Numbered from the stretch's first letter, positions 24,081 to 39,399 are shown. The stretch is DNA of 64,000 nucleotides from Burhinus oedicnemus (GCA_008921705.1 VFFE01009149.1:672112-736111); one strand, 5' to 3'. The notes: generated by a model not told the origin, from the sequence alone. Program-made: numbers and translations.

Positions 24081-27000
24081 TGCTTCTTTTACTAGATTTA
24101 CTGGCCCAATCCCCCTGGGCTGGAAAATGAAGTGTCAAAGTGCTACTGAGTGTCCTTATCTTGAGGGGACATAAAATTGTAAGGGCTATCGTGGCACACA
24201 TTAATAAAACATTGTGTGTGTGTCAGGCAAAGAGAAAGAAAATTATGAAGGTACTAAAAGAAAAGCTACAGTATCATCTGGGTCTCATCAGACAATTTTT
24301 GCAGGGTGCTCTCCTGTTTTTCTGGTATGTGTTTTAAGTGTGAGAGAAATTCCCAGACATGTTCTCCTATACATCATCGCGGTGTCTGACCTCAGCCTGA
24401 CCCTGGCAACAGTTTGAGAAATCTGAATGTGAACAAAGACTCTGTGTCAGCAGCAGGGAGAGATTGCGGGATAGACTTTCCCCATCAACTTAATCGCAAA
24501 CAGCAGTTCTGAGGCCATAACTTTACAGGGCTCCACCAAGCCACAAACACATAACCTTTAGAGGTGAAACTGCCCCCCGCTCCCCACCCCCTCTTCTGTG
24601 ATTTTTCTCAGTCTTGTGGTGCTCCCTTTGATGTAGCAAGGCAATTAGCTCTAATGTTCAAGTACCGCAGACCTGTTTTATGGTTTGGAAGGTGAGAGCT
24701 GTTTATTACAGGTAGGCTCCTGGGGGCCATAAAGGCTTTGCAAATTTTTAATCATGCAAAAAACTAATCAAAATGTAACTTATACACACCATAAAAATTA
24801 ATATCATTATTATGCACGGTATAAATTGCCTGCCTTGGCTTTCAGTGGCACTGACTTCTAGAAAATACATTTGGCATTCATTTCAGAAATATGTATGGCA
24901 TTCACTTCAGAAATAAATTTCATAGCCAGAAATGATAATACAACTTCTCCTATTTTCCTTCAAAATTACAGAAAAGCTGTCTACGATTCACACTGTCGTG
25001 ACATCTATCAAAGGGACAAGATGGAAATACAACAGCTCTAACTTAAAAGCGGTTAGCAAATTACAAAAAAATCCTTAAGACCATTCGCTAGACCAGATAT
25101 TGAGGATATGTAATGAAGTGTGCTATCAAAGACACTACATACCTATGCCAAGATGCTACAAACATCTCTTTTTAGTAGCATTTTTGTTCTTACTTCGTAT
25201 GCTAACCAATAAGGATACTATTCAGTTATAAAAATGTGATGGCCCCTGCTCAGAGACACAAAATTATTAATTATTATGTATCCAAAAAGTGCAGTATGAT
25301 GGTGCTACAGGTTCCAGAACAAGTCCTAATGCTCTGTTTTAAATTTGCCTGTATACACTTACAAATGTCAGCTTTGAAAATGAATAGAACGCTGGATTCA
25401 AATGTACTTTAAATGGCTTTAATAACACTTAGTATTGCAATATGATATTTTATTCACACCTGGTTTTATTTTGTCCAAATGTTGAAAATTTCTTTTGATG
25501 TTGGATCTCTTGAGTTTAGCCATTATCAACCTTTTTCCTCACAACTGACTTAGAATTAAACGCAAAAATGAGGTTAGCAGTCTGCACTAAAACTGTAAAA
25601 TAAGGGAAAACAGAAAAGTTAAGCTTCAGAGGTAATGTTAATCAGCTGATATTGTATATTATATATTCTACATCATATACTTTAATATGTTAATCTACAC
25701 TCTCGGGCCCCAATTCTATACAGATTTTATGGAGGAAGACCCCTATGACTTTCCACAGCCCGATGAAGTCAAGATGTGTGATGATTTCAATTGCAAAATC
25801 CAGGCCTCAGCCAAAGTTGAACAGCAGATACCAGCAGCAAAATTAGATGAATATTCATGCACAGATTAGAAAAGCCTGATTTACTGAGATGCAAATAAAG
25901 GAACAAATGCATCAGCCATAGCCAAGGGAAGGTATAGAGAAACAAATAATATTTTTTGAAATAAAATAAAAATACTGAACAGTTAAGACATAGCTGAGTT
26001 GGAACAATCTTCTCTCCTTTAATTTAAATACATTGTGATAATCACAGAGGCATATCAATCACCTTTCCCTGTGTTTTATCAAAGAAGTTTCCCTACTGAT
26101 GAGCAGCATTGTGAGTCTGTCTTCAAGTCTACTTAAGAAATGTATTATTTTCAAGGGTTGATTTTGGTTGGTTTTTTTTTACATCACTGATATATCAATC
26201 AACAGCCAGTAGTTCCTGTTTTGGTCCTGGATTTTGTTGTTGGTGGTGATGGTATCCTTTTTGCCCTCTCCAAATTGCAAGTAACTTCCTAAATAAGGAT
26301 GATCTACTAGTTGTGGGTGAGTAATTGTGGTTATGAGAGAGAAAGCAAGATTAAGAAAGTGTTTGTGGCTGAAGGCCGGATGGATGGGGAAAGAATAAAT
26401 CAATTGACTGAAGTAGTAAGTAAGTAAACATGAAATGAGAAAGAGATTTTAAAAAATAATTGGGGTTTATTATTCAGTATGTTCAATAAATAGCTAAAAC
26501 AAAGTTACCCATAATTTTTCAGTACAGGTGTATTCCAGGTTCAACTGGTAGAGTGACTGGCCTATGGAGATTAAATGTCAGGATGAGAAGATAACCACTA
26601 GCAAAGGATAATAGAAGGGTGTATTGGAGGGATGGAGAGACAACAGGTAATGTAGCAAAAGGAGGAACAACTAACCAAAAAAAAAATAAAGAAAACCCCG
26701 CAGAATAGGCAAGAGAAGAAAAAATTAACTTAAAGCAGGACTTGTGGATTTACTTCTGGATTATCCTGGTTACACTACTTAATTGATAAATTCTCCCTGA
26801 TTTCTGGATTGCCATTTATTCACCCAAATATTCCAGAAAATATTTGTTTTATTTTCTGGTTGGTCTTGCAGAGCATGAGTGAGGAATAGGATGCCTCGCT
26901 CATTCAGAATCTTGACTACATCCTCTAGTGGTCATATTTCATCTTCAAATAGGACTTCTAATTTCTCATTTAGGGACTCAAGGGGAATAACGGCACCAAC

Positions 27001-27505
27001 CCGTTAATAACTGGTTCTAATCGTTGTGTTATATTTAAAACTATAGCTGTTAGAAGCCTGAACTTCCCACAAGCAAGCCTATAATTAAGTGATGATCGTC
27101 ATATTGACCAGAAATTGCTAACCGGCAGTTAGTATCAAATTGTACCATTTTGTTTTTTAGTGCATCATTTGAATTTTTATAGCAGTCTAATGCTTATTTT
27201 CTTCTGGTTGAAATGTATCACTGTGTCAGAGGAGGCCGACTGCAAAGCTGGCTGAACAGAGCGCGCCGTGGTGGCTCCTTCCCAAGAAGTGTCACAAATC
27301 ACACCCACTTTATCCATCCACTCCACCCAGCAGCCTGTATTCCCCATTTGCCACGCTCAGCCTCACCCCTCTGGCTGCCGGAGAGAGGCAGCTCTCATCT
27401 ACCCTACTTCTTTTTGCTTCTTAGCTTCTGAAGGTAGAAAAGATTCATTATCATACCAGTTAATTGTCCCAGCATTTCATTATTTCCTAAACTAGTTTTT
27501 TCTAC

Positions 27506-27524
27506 TTTTTTTTTTTTTTTTTTT
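27506..27524. repeat. T homopolymer
   Basis: Nineteen Ts in the large intron, with no recognisable transposon next to it. Confidence 0.9.
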
Positions 27525-30500
27525 AACCGCAGTCTACTTCCAGCTGCTGGAGAAGGAAAAGGAATGCTCTCCCCAGAAGTTTAGAGGGGTGGGGTGTCCT
27601 TTCCAGTCCGGCTGCTGAGCAAGCTCTCCCTTTTCCTCATTGCTGGCTAGGATTGACTGCTTTCTAGTCTCCCTCCCATAGCCTCAGAGTAAATCAGGAA
27701 AAGAAGTGTGTTTTACTCTGAGAATGGTGCAAAATGTGGAAAAAAAATGTTGGTAAGCTTATGCTGAGCCATACTGATTTATTAGAAGATGGGAAAATCT
27801 GTGTTTTGTATTTTTGTTGTTTTATATCTACATTAATATTTTATCAAATATTTTGCAAGAGGCAAAAGAAGCATATTGCTGACAAAACCATTAACAGAGA
27901 ATGTCAGCTATTCAGAATGAAACTCAGCGATGTTTTCCAGATGTGATTGGAGATGTACAGTTAATCATTTATTATGCAAAAAGGGATACTTTTATTACTT
28001 GGCCACCTCTAGAAAGGCATTGAAGCATGAATCTAAATTGAGAATAGTCTAACTTTTCCAACTGATCGGTACTTTTCTTTTGGCTGCCATTACGGTTCAT
28101 AGAAACTGCTGTTTCCCTCATCAGCATAAGGCATGAAGAACACGAGCATTGTCTGACTTGAAGACTCATACATTTTCATCAAAGTTATTTAGAAAAGAAA
28201 ATTAAACCTCATTGTTAATTCTTATTCAACATGCTAGATACACCCTGCCTAATTTCAGGCATTGCTGTAGGCTTCCTCCCTGTGGAGTGAGAGACAGGTA
28301 TCTTCGGGGCACAACTCAGACCTTACGCAGGCTGAACTGTCTAATTCCCCCCTGACTACAGAGGGATTTTAGAGTGAAGTTAATGTTTGGAGTGGGGACT
28401 TTTCACCTTGGCACTGCAGCTAAATGCTGGAAGTTAGGTGGGTGAACCTAAGCCTAAGAGCCTGACCCAAAGCTCAGAAAGTCAATGAGAATCTCCTCCA
28501 GTTTACTGGGTGCTCACTTCTAGCCTGTGGGAAAAGAAGGAAAATACTGGATCTTCACAGTATCATTCACCTTTTTTTATACTCTTGTTCAGCCTTGTTT
28601 TACTTTTCTGTGTTGCTGTTCAATCTGTGTGTTCAACATCCCTTCACATACAAACACTTCTACTTCCCTGATTTCTTGCATTTTTTCCTACCTTGTCCTT
28701 CAGATGAGTTTCCAATACATCATGTAAGTGGTGAGATTGGCTTTCCCATTCACAGTTTCCAGAATAATCCTTTAGAGTATATTTACAAAGAAATCCACAA
28801 TGTTAATTAACAACTCATTTAAAATGTCATTTAAATGACATATTTTATTAGTGATTCAGTTTGGGGGTTTCTTTCTGAAATACACTTAAAATCCTCTCAT
28901 TTACCTTCCAGACTTTCTGAATTATTCACCTCTTTTTGGCTCACTAACAGTATGTCTCTGAAATTATCTGTAAAGAATTCTGTTAGTGCGTATATTTCCC
29001 CTTTGTCTTTTGAGAATACTAGAGTAAAAGAATTTATTTTCTTTGCCATGTCCTGATCATTTTGGATTGACTCTTTATCCTCTGGTGGTCTAGCAGACCT
29101 AATGACTCTTCTGCAGGCTTTCTATTTCTGAGATACTTTAACAATTCCTGTTTAGCTTTTCTAGGTACCTTCACGTATTTGCTCCTCTTAGCCAACCTCT
29201 ATGTTCAGTTTTATTAACATCACTTTGCCTTTATTTCCACTTTTAAGGATACTTTTTTCTGACCTGAATAAATCCTTGTACTATGTCTTGTCATGTAGCT
29301 AACTACAGCCCTCCAGTTTAAATATTCCTCTTTCTTGATGTTAAGTGTCACAGGCAGAAGTAGGTGATCTATTTACAGTGAATAAAATTTTCCCTGAACA
29401 TAAACACTTTCTGAATTTTTAAAAAATAACCTTTACAGAATTATTTGTTTGGGGTTTTTTTGTTTGATTTTTGTTTTCCACAATTGCATATTACATTTCC
29501 ACAATTAGCATATATAGCAGTCCATGAATTTTTTACAAACTTATTATTTGCAAGTATCACTTAAAATCTTAAGAGTTCAAAAGTTTGTCTGCTTTAACAT
29601 ACGCATACATGAAGTGGTCTTTGTTTTTTTGGAAAGACAACACAGGTGCTTTTAGCTTCACCTCCAACCCAGATCACAATGGTTGAGTGATGCATAAGAA
29701 TCTTCACCAAGATTTCTACCACAAATTCCTCCAAAAATCTCCTGTAAAAACTGGGTTTCCTGGCTCAGCTGTGGCTGTACTGTGCAAAATATAGCATACT
29801 GACACATGGTCAAAATCTGTTATTGAGACAGGAGGGAAGGATAAAAGTCTGATCATCAAAACTAGCAAAAGTAGTAAAAAACAGCAGTATGTTCCTGCCT
29901 CCTTGCTGTCTCTCATCCCCTCCTGTTACTGTCTTCCCTTGCCTCCTCCAGTCCCAATCTGGAAAATTTGGATAACAAACTTTTGTGGCATTACTCAAGT
30001 ATTATGCAGTTTTGTGGAATGTTCCTGACTCATATGATAGTATTTTAGTATATTTGTGATCCATAGCCATAACACGACGCATCTCTGTCCCCTTCATCCA
30101 CAACAGCCTACAGGTTCCTTTCAATTTCCGTGCTGCGCTTCAATAGCTAAAGCTAGTCTTTCCTTGCTGCGTTGTTTGCAGTCAGGAATTACACTATCCT
30201 GTTGATTACTGTGAAGCTTGAAACTCAAGCCCACTGCCAAGTTTGTTGGAGACACTCGCATGGTATGCTCTGAAGATGAGCAACATCAATTGGTTCTTAG
30301 CACAATAATGGTGACCCATAAATACTGAAGTAGAGTAGACTGCATACAAAGATTTTCTGAATTCAAAAATGCCAGCTATATTGAGGAGTTCTCCCAGTGC
30401 CAAGTCAAGAATTTCAGGTCACCCAGTCTTGCTGTAAATCTTCTTGTACCACGGCAACAGAATGGCATGGGTGGATTAATTTGTATCCATTTTTCTTTTT

Positions 30501-33500
30501 ACTAAACCAGTGTGACATACTAGATGCTTTCCTCTATTTTTCATTTCCTTTCCTTCAGTTAAGTTTTTGAATTCCCACTGTTCAGTACTGCACTACTTTT
30601 ACCTTTGCTGCATGCTTATCTAATTTGAATGCTCTTTCTCCCATCCATAGTTTAAATAACACCCTCACACATGCATTAATTTTCATTGTCAGCAATATAA
30701 TTCTGTCTGTGCAGAAGCAAAGGACATCCCTTGCTTATAGACTCCCTGCTTACAACTGCCTAATGAGCACAAACCTACAGTGCCAATTTAGCTGAGACCC
30801 TGAAAGGCTTTGTGAGGTGGCTCTGTTTGATAGCACTGAAAATATTGCAAAGAAAGCTTCTGAACAAGACCTGAACTTAAAATTTGTTCTTAATGACTTT
30901 AGACAAGTTATAGGACAACCCATTTGTAAGCTTAATGTAGACTTCCCACCATACATCTGCCTTTTCATTTGCTTATAACTTCAGTAAACTTTAACTGCTT
31001 GGTCTGAAATCAGCTGTGCTGAATCTCTGCTGCAGGCTGGATATCATATGCTGCTTTTTTTTTTTTATTTCGGCCAAAACAATTCAGCTACTTCTAAGAA
31101 TAGGATTAAGACAAATAGATTTTATATGTTTTGGAAAACTTTACTGTTTCAGTGATTTTAAACTGGAACTCAAAATTTGGCAGACAGGGTGATGTCTGGC
31201 ATGTGCCATATTGGATTAAACTGCCCAAACTCAGCCAAGCAATATAGCTTTGAAAAATTCTACTTACCCATGCTCAGAAAAGCCTCTTGTACTGAAGAGC
31301 TGAAATTCTCTTAGGAATCCATAATCACTGAACATACTCACACTTCCCACAGTGCTGAGAGCTCACCAAAATGCATATTCAGTCACATCCCACAAAGCCT
31401 CCACAAACCTCTTTACCCAGTTCCTAGGTGTACTAAACAATGCGCATGCCATCCTCATAGAGGAACTGCAGCTTAAATAGGTCTTCTATAATACAAATTC
31501 TTCTGGCAGCTCCCTTGTACAACCAGACTGCGACTATAGCATCCTTATTACAGTGAGACCAAACTTTCCCTTCTTATTATTATTCTTTTGCTGCTGCCTG
31601 TCATTGCACAGTGCACTGGGAACTGACTGCTACAGGAGAGCAGGAGCAGCATGTTCCTCCTGTGCTAGTAGGTTGGCAGGAGCAAATGAAGCTTGGAAGT
31701 GAGATTTTTGGGGTTAGAGAATGTAGTCTGAGGGAAAGAACATGAAAAGACCAGGAGACAGGGAAGGGAGGAGAAACTGAGGTTGCAATTAGGATCAAAT
31801 GAAAAATAGGTAGAAGGCAGGAGGCTAGGACTAGAATCAGCAGTGTACCAAACTCCAGCACCAAACTGGACTTCAGGAGACAGAGCTGGCTGGGACCAAA
31901 AGTGCAAACCACTGCAATCTAATAAGAAAATGAGGTAAAGACATTGAGGCATCCCGAGAGGCTTGTGCAGGAATATTAAAGCTAGCAGTCAGTGGGGATG
32001 GATAGGGAAGGGAGCTGGGAGCTGACTAGAAATATAGAAGGGATGTCTGAAGAATGAGCAGCAGAAGTAGGCAAGAAAAACAGAGATCACTGGTGGGATG
32101 GGAAAAATCATGTATAAAAAGAGTGGGAGGATAGATGTGGAACGAAAATGATAGGTGAAGACAATGGTTACTAGGCAAAGAGATTGGAAATTAATGTGAC
32201 TAAAACATGGTGTCAACCACAGCCCAAAATTAAATCCCTGATTTTTTGGTCTTACAATTCGTCTGGCTTACTGCATTACCCTTGACCAACGCTTGTCCAC
32301 AGTGAGGACAAAAACATTCTGCTACTCTCAGTTGGTTCACTAGCTCTAGTAAAAGGGTGTTGTGTAGCAAATCCAAACCCACTGATGTTTTATATGACTT
32401 TCAGTATAGTGCTACATGGTAACTTTTTTTTTTCCAGTTTAAGTCTTTGAAATATAACTGTGGGTTTATAGATGAAAAAAAACCAAACATGGTTTTAGAC
32501 CCATTAATAATATCACAGAAATAAAATACTTTAATATCTTAAAACATGTATCAAAACACTTCTTTTGTGACACAACCTTTAATTTCCTGATCAAGCTCTA
32601 CCTTATAGCAAAGCCTCTCACCCTATTGACTGCACAAAATTATTGATACTTATTTAGTGAAAAGCTATTCAACATTTTGTTTTCTTCTCACTGTTTAACA
32701 TATGGTCACATGTTTTATTTACTACATCTCTTCAACCCATTCTGAAAGCCAAATCATTCATTTCATTATTGACTTTTTATTGCTGCACAAACATTAATGA
32801 ATTTATCTTCATTATATCCTAAGAGATGAGTAGGCAATTCTGCAGTTTCAGAAAGGGGAGGTATAGAGAAATTGAGGTTAAAAAAAATGTACTAACTTGG
32901 AGAACCCAGTTTGATACAGATGGGACCCAATTTTTTCCAAGTATATAGCAATATATAGCACTTTATATGCTCAAAGCACAGCACTGATTGCTTTCATTTG
33001 CAGCTCTGTGTGTTCAGCACTTATTTAACACTATAGTACAGCCTCAAATCAAGCACTCAGAAAATGAAGGCCACACAGTCAGTGAACTCCTATGAAAAGT
33101 CTGGGTAAGGTGACCTGCTTAGGATAAAAAAACAGAATCTCTCCAGCAGAGACAGATATGGAAGGAAGTTCTTCAGTTGTCCTAAACACACCCCATTATT
33201 TCTCTTCCTGGCATCCCCAGCGTCTTTCACTACACGCTTTCTGAATTTCTCAGCAAACACCGTGAGGCTCCAAAGAGAGTTTCTGCCATCCCTGTACAGC
33301 ACTGATTCATCCATAACCCCATGCAGCTCCATTCCATGAACTCAGGAAGACAAGGGGGAAATGCTGTGTGACCGTGTAATTACAGACCATATCTTCATGC
33401 ATATACACGTGGTGCTGAATTAAGGTAGTACAGTGTATATTAGTCCTTGATTATTTTTTGAGAGGCAGAATCAGACCTGCTGTACTGTGTCAATATATTA

Positions 33501-33747
33501 ACCACCCCTTTTTCTTGTTCAGGCATATAAGATCAACAAGCGGTATATATTTACAGATGTTGTTATCTGAATATTATCTGTAACATATAAAGTCATAAAA
33601 TGCATAAAGGTAGACTGTAAGGCAATATACAAGGATTTTCCTTCAAAAATCACGCTGAAGTTCACAGTGGTGGTGTGAATAAAACGTTGTATAGAATTGT
33701 AACATTTTACTGATTCACTTTATCACATTAGACCCAGGCTTAGCTAA

Positions 33748-33791
33748 TTTAGGAATAGGACTTAGGAACAGGACTTAGGAATTTAGGAATA
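33748..33791. repeat. Short local tandem duplication
   Basis: Four to five imperfect copies of a unit close to TTAGGAATAGGAC; a small cryptic minisatellite in the large intron. Confidence 0.6.
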
Positions 33792-35231
33792 GCACAGTAA
33801 CTGTAGTTAGCAAGTATCATAGTGAGTGTAGAGTGTCTTCTTTTTATTCTGTATACAGCCAGATATTTGTGCTAATATTGATGAAATTTAATAATTTTAT
33901 TAGAGTTCGCAAACAGTGCTTTCAGATATACACTAGTCAATTCATACATGTTGTGATTACAAAAAATACTGTAGCTTCACTTATAATGTAGAGAGACAAG
34001 TAAAGATGAAATACAATTACAGTTGGGCAGATGTGCTATATTTGCGACAATTATTTTCTTTTTGAAACAAGATATTTTGATCACCTCAACATACATTAGC
34101 TCCACAGTTACCACTAAGCTGAAGAATGGAAAAAACCAAAAATGGACTTTGTAAAGTATTGGCATGGATTGGCTTTGCTTGAGTAAGAGTAGTCACAGAA
34201 GTCCAAATCTTCAGAGGTCATACTACAGAAAAATGGGCTTAAGCAAACACACAACATTTGATTTCCAGAAGTGCTCAGTGTTATCTCAGCACCCATGGAC
34301 TGAAAGCTGAGCAATTTCAAGAATCTACATAGTCTCAGAGAAATTAGCAAAACCGCATACATTAGGCACAGAGGACTTTTATCAGTGCAAAATAGATGGT
34401 CAACACCTGGCCTTTAAGCAGATTTTATAGTCCTCATAAAACATATATCCTCCATACACGCTAACCTACAAATACATTGAGAAAGTTCCACTCATTTCAA
34501 ATCATGTGTTCACAAAACCATGTGTGCTGGCCTTTGAGGTCTGGGGATTATAACAGCCACTCGTTTATAATAGTATTTCACTTTAAAAGTGGAACATGAT
34601 GTGAAGTAAGCAGCAAATAACTTCCAAAATCAGAAAAAAAACCCCACACCCCTGTGAAGTTGCTTATTATAAAAGCAAGATTAATTTAGACACCTTCTTA
34701 AAAAAAAAAATAAAAATCTGCTGCTTACTGTATAGTTAATCCATGCATCTTTAAAGATTTCTATTTTTAGTCTCATACAGCAACTGAATATACAATGTTG
34801 AGTTCTTTTTAAGATATGGGTAAAAGAACTTGGTTTATATTTTTTTAAAAAATCTTCTATGAATACTTTTTTAAAAAATAAATTCTGTGAAAATTAACCA
34901 AGTGCTTTTTAGGCACAGTCCTAGTTAGCTACCTTTATGTTGCTGGTATACCCAGTCAGTCAGAATTGCTGATCTGGGACATATCTGAGGACCACACATG
35001 AAAGACAGGACAAACATTTCAGATAACTGTGTGAGGATGCAAGGTAAAGTAATTACTGCAGGCACTACACTTTTCTATCTAAACACCCGTTTTTTAAGAT
35101 ATACTCCCTTTAGTACCCCAAAGAAGCTTGAGTAGAGATCCTCTTTCTTTCCTGTATCTACAATATATTTATTTGCTTGACAATTATGTATTTTATGGTT
35201 AAGAACCAGTGCTCCAGTTCAACTCAAAAGG

Positions 35232-35423
35232 GTTATCAAACATTGGAACAGGCTGCCCAGGGAAGTGGTGGAATCACCATCCCTGGAAGTATTTAAAAGA
35301 CAGGTAGACGTGATACTTACAGACATGGTTTAGTGGTGGTTTTGGCAGTGTTAGGCTGATGGTTGGACTTGATGATCTTAAAGGTCTCTTCCAACCTAGG
35401 TGATTGTATGATTCTATGATTCT
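35232..35423 (+). mobile_element. CR1 LINE, 3' end fragment
   Basis: About 190 bases typical of the CR1 3' end: GAACAGGCTGCCCAGGGAAG, then a conserved tail with CTTGATGATCTTAAAGGTCT and TTCCAACCTAGG, ending in the CR1 signature of short repeats (GATTCTATGATTCTA). It closely resembles the end of the longer CR1 at 40860-41054. It is 5'-truncated, as most CR1 copies are, and lies in the plus orientation, antisense to ZFHX4. There is no coding capacity. Confidence 0.9.
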
Positions 35424-38400
35424 AACTCATTGCAGAAACTAGATTCAAGATTTTGTCTGTTGTAACAGCTTCTGCCCCACAAACACAGGTTGGGGAACTG
35501 AGAGTTATGCCATGGGCTTTCTCCTCAGAATTTGTTGTGGAGACGAAATGGGGCATTATTGATTTCATATAAACACTATTCAAGCAGGAATTAGTCATCA
35601 GCTTGTTATTTTCATTCACCCAGATGCTTTCTGAAAGCTCCTACATCTGGTTAGCTCAGCATACTTGACATACTCAATATCAGCATCAGCACAGATAAAC
35701 ATACTGGTTATATTCTCAAATGATGAGGAAATAGGAAAAGGCTCTTCATCCAAGCTTTTTCTGAGTTAGAATCTATTTTTGACTGCATGTGACAATGAGG
35801 TGACATTCCTCACTCATTCCATCATGTGCGGCATACAATTTGTCAGACTGACAAATTCCATGTTTTACCTGATGGCTAAGAGGAACCATATACGTGTTTC
35901 TGTATCTTCAGAGGATGGATACCTGGCAGGATACCTAAGGTCAAATTGATTGCATGGCTTGTGCCACTTCCAAAATCTATGTATGCAAGTACAGCATGCT
36001 GCTTTTGGATACCACCTCACAAAGTTAATACAAAGTTGAACTTCATAAAAAAGCTAAAATATTTTTGATTGTTTGTATATATATCTATACACAGAGAAAG
36101 ACAAGTTGACTTCAACAGGAACTGGGAACACAGGGAATCAGAACTATGCAACTTTTACTTGCTCCTAACTAGGGCAGTTAGATGCTTCAACATGAAGAAA
36201 AGAACTAAGCTGAACACTTGTATTTCATCAGTCAAGCGGTTAAGTGAAACTATTTTGTATCTCTGGGATTAACAAAAATAATTTTTACCTTTAACTAAGA
36301 TATTTTAAGTCAATTTTAAAGATAGAATGAAAATATTATTCCAACAGCATTTTTTGAGATATGACAGGCCCATACATGCTGCCTTTCCAAATAAAACAGA
36401 AACAGGATTGGTCTGAAGGTCCATTTGGGGCCCTGGAATGTATTTCTGTTCTTTCTGAAAAATCAGCTACCATACCTTTAAGAGAAACAAGCTGAAGATG
36501 GAATCTGATTCAACTAGGTCTTCTTCCTTGCAAGTTAGTCATTGAAAATCATATCAGAAAGATCACTTGAGACTACTGTAAACTCAGCATAACTAAGTTT
36601 GAACTCAACCTCTAGTTTCTAATAGAAAAAAAAATAATCAAAGGTGAAAATAAAATTGCTAAATACTTCAAAGACAGTGTGCAGGTTCAGCAGCTTTCAG
36701 TGAATTGCTACCAGAAGTAGTTGCTGATCAAGCTCTAATGAAGGCTTATTTCATATATTCCTTCATTCAAAAAAGAAAAGTTTTTGCAGAAAACTCTTTT
36801 CAGTCCTACTTGTCTTTCCTTCACTCATGGCCAAAGAATGACCTGCTGCTTAGCCTGTAACCATCAAAGTCAAGGAAGGTACTTCTGTGAGTGAAGTTAT
36901 GCATGTGCATTACTGCTGGCAACATAAAGGACATGTCTTGTCACAGAAATGTATGAAGAGTGGCCAGATTTGGGAATGTTTATTGAAAGTCTCATGATGG
37001 GTGCTGTACTTCTAACAATCTCAGCTTCCAGAGGGAACTTTCACTTGATAACAAAGCAGAATAAAATAATGTCAGTCGTGGGGAAAACAGAAGAAGAAGA
37101 AAAAAAAACCAATCCAACCCCCACCATTTCTAAAGGCTTAAGCAAAAAGAAAGCCTAAAACTCAACCCCAAATGTGTTAGAATCAACTCTCAATTATCCA
37201 ATGGGGGTGAGGTTACTTAAATAAAGCAAACCTATATGTAAACTACACTAAAAGAACACATTTAGCACATTCACTTTTTGAAGTAATTCACTTACTTTCA
37301 CTTGTAAATAGCTATCTGCGGAACGAAGGTACAGCATTAAATGGCAGTGAGGAGAGTGGGCCTGGTAGAGCAATATTTATTTTGTGTCATGTACTCTGCA
37401 GCAATGGGCTACAGCCAGTGGTGTGGGCAGCAGATGGGCTCCAGTCGAGCCACAACCCAGGTAATCTATTCACAGACAATTCAAATTTGACTGCTTTATA
37501 AATCTGAGGAATTTTAATGCATGACTGTTGAGTTATGGAGTTGAAAATATTACAAACTGTCAAAAAATACAAGCCAACCTCCAAAAACCTTCCCCCAATT
37601 AAACACCTTTGGCTGCAACTTAGAAAAACTGTAACCCTTGTAAAAACCATTTTACTGAATGTCTCCACCTATGTTTTTTCCCTCCAGCTACAAGAATATG
37701 AAAAAAGTAGTTGGGAAATGACGAAGTTGTGAAATTTGATAATTGGGTTAACGACAATAATAAAAAGAAACCCTTGAAAAATTGAGGACAACAAATTTTT
37801 TATTGGAAAGATGTTTTCTTCCTCAGATGAATTATAGATTAACTCTGTGGAAAAACACTGTTTGATAATTATTCTAGGGCTCCTATGGCTAAGAAAACAG
37901 TACACATTCTGTTCCATTTTAAAGTGTCCCCACCCTTGCTTAAGCAGAAATGCAGTTACAATAATTTTATAGTACATCACATGAAAACAGTTGGCCTACC
38001 AAGTAACAGTGAACCAACCTACACAGTTTTATAGATGTACAGTGTCATTTAGAACCCTGCTGTTTCATTTGCATTGTGTTGAATCCTTTTTATCATTTCT
38101 TCATCTAACCTAATTTGCCTAAACCCCTTATTTAATATTCCTCCTACTGTTTGTTTATTTCTCACTGAAAGAGTGTAATAGCAACAGAAACGGTAATATA
38201 ATATAAATAAAGGCTAGAAGTGGTGGTATATCTTCTAAGAAGTGTGAACATTCCTCTGTCTCTTTCGGTTCCAGTGTTTCAAGACTTTTCTTTGTTAGGG
38301 GAGAATTTAATAAGACAAATCAGTCATGAAGAATGAAGTAGAACTCTGATAGTGACTGCTGAGCCCAAATGATGCATTGTACAAGGAAGAAGACAATACA

Positions 38401-39399
38401 GTAATTCTTTGTAACAGAGGACACCAAAATAACAAGAAGCACACAACACAAATTCTAAACTATTATAATGAACTCTGGGACTAAAGACCAGATCTTAGGT
38501 TTTGATAAGGCTGTTTTTCATTGCTCCAGCAGCACACAGATGCCTAAAAGAAGGTTTAAATGGCTGGGAGGAAAGCCTTAAAATGAAAAGGATGCCCAGT
38601 GGCACAGAGCCAATGTAGCTGGTTCATTCAAAGTGGACATTAGCAATTCCTGTGTGTATAATGAGATATTCCAAACAGCCTCAAGCTGACCTAAATTACA
38701 CCAGTTTCAAAAATCTTGGGAATGTCTGAAATTTACCTCAGTTAACTCCCCCATTTTCAAATGCAGAGTCACACTGGGACATCAGTGCAATTCTGGAGAC
38801 AAGTACATTTGTTAACACTCATGGAAAATAATATTAAAATGTTAAAAGTTCTTAAAGAGCTGGAAAGAGAATAAAGCTCAGTTTACTGTCTACATTTTGA
38901 AAATGAGAAAACACATTGAACTTTCTTCCTGAATGGAGCTAATAAATCTGTTACAGAGGAAGCAAAGTGAAGTTTATAAGAATCTTGCCCTCCAAGACTT
39001 TCAATGGGTAAAAGCTGTGGAAATTTCACTTTATTGCCACCGTTCCGCCTACCACAAGGGAGCACTTGTAATATTGATTAAATTGGATATGGACAGCAGA
39101 AAAATATGTAACATTTATCAAAGCCTACAAGTGCAAGAAAAAAACCCAGAATTTCCATTTGTTATTGTAAGGGCTAGAAAAATATGATGGGATGTACCTT
39201 AAATGCAACAGGAAAAACATAGTGCCTGGGCTTGTGTCAGGTTTTGGTGAAACTGCCTTACCTAATTCTTAGTTTCCAGAAACACCAACTTAAACCCAGA
39301 GCCAGCTCACCCTCTTGGAAGTCACAGACACAGTTAGGAACTTGGTCTCTGCCTCCTGACCTGGGTCAGACATCATTAATTCTACCACTCCACCCATAT

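Noticed and set aside
23856..24201. Three overlapping open frames in the CpG islet
   Set aside because: GC-rich DNA lacks stops by chance; none resembles a known protein and no splice signals support an exon.
25687..25869. 60-codon plus-strand frame with an acidic, protein-like sequence
   Set aside because: It is short, isolated, on the opposite strand to the gene, and unlike any protein I know.
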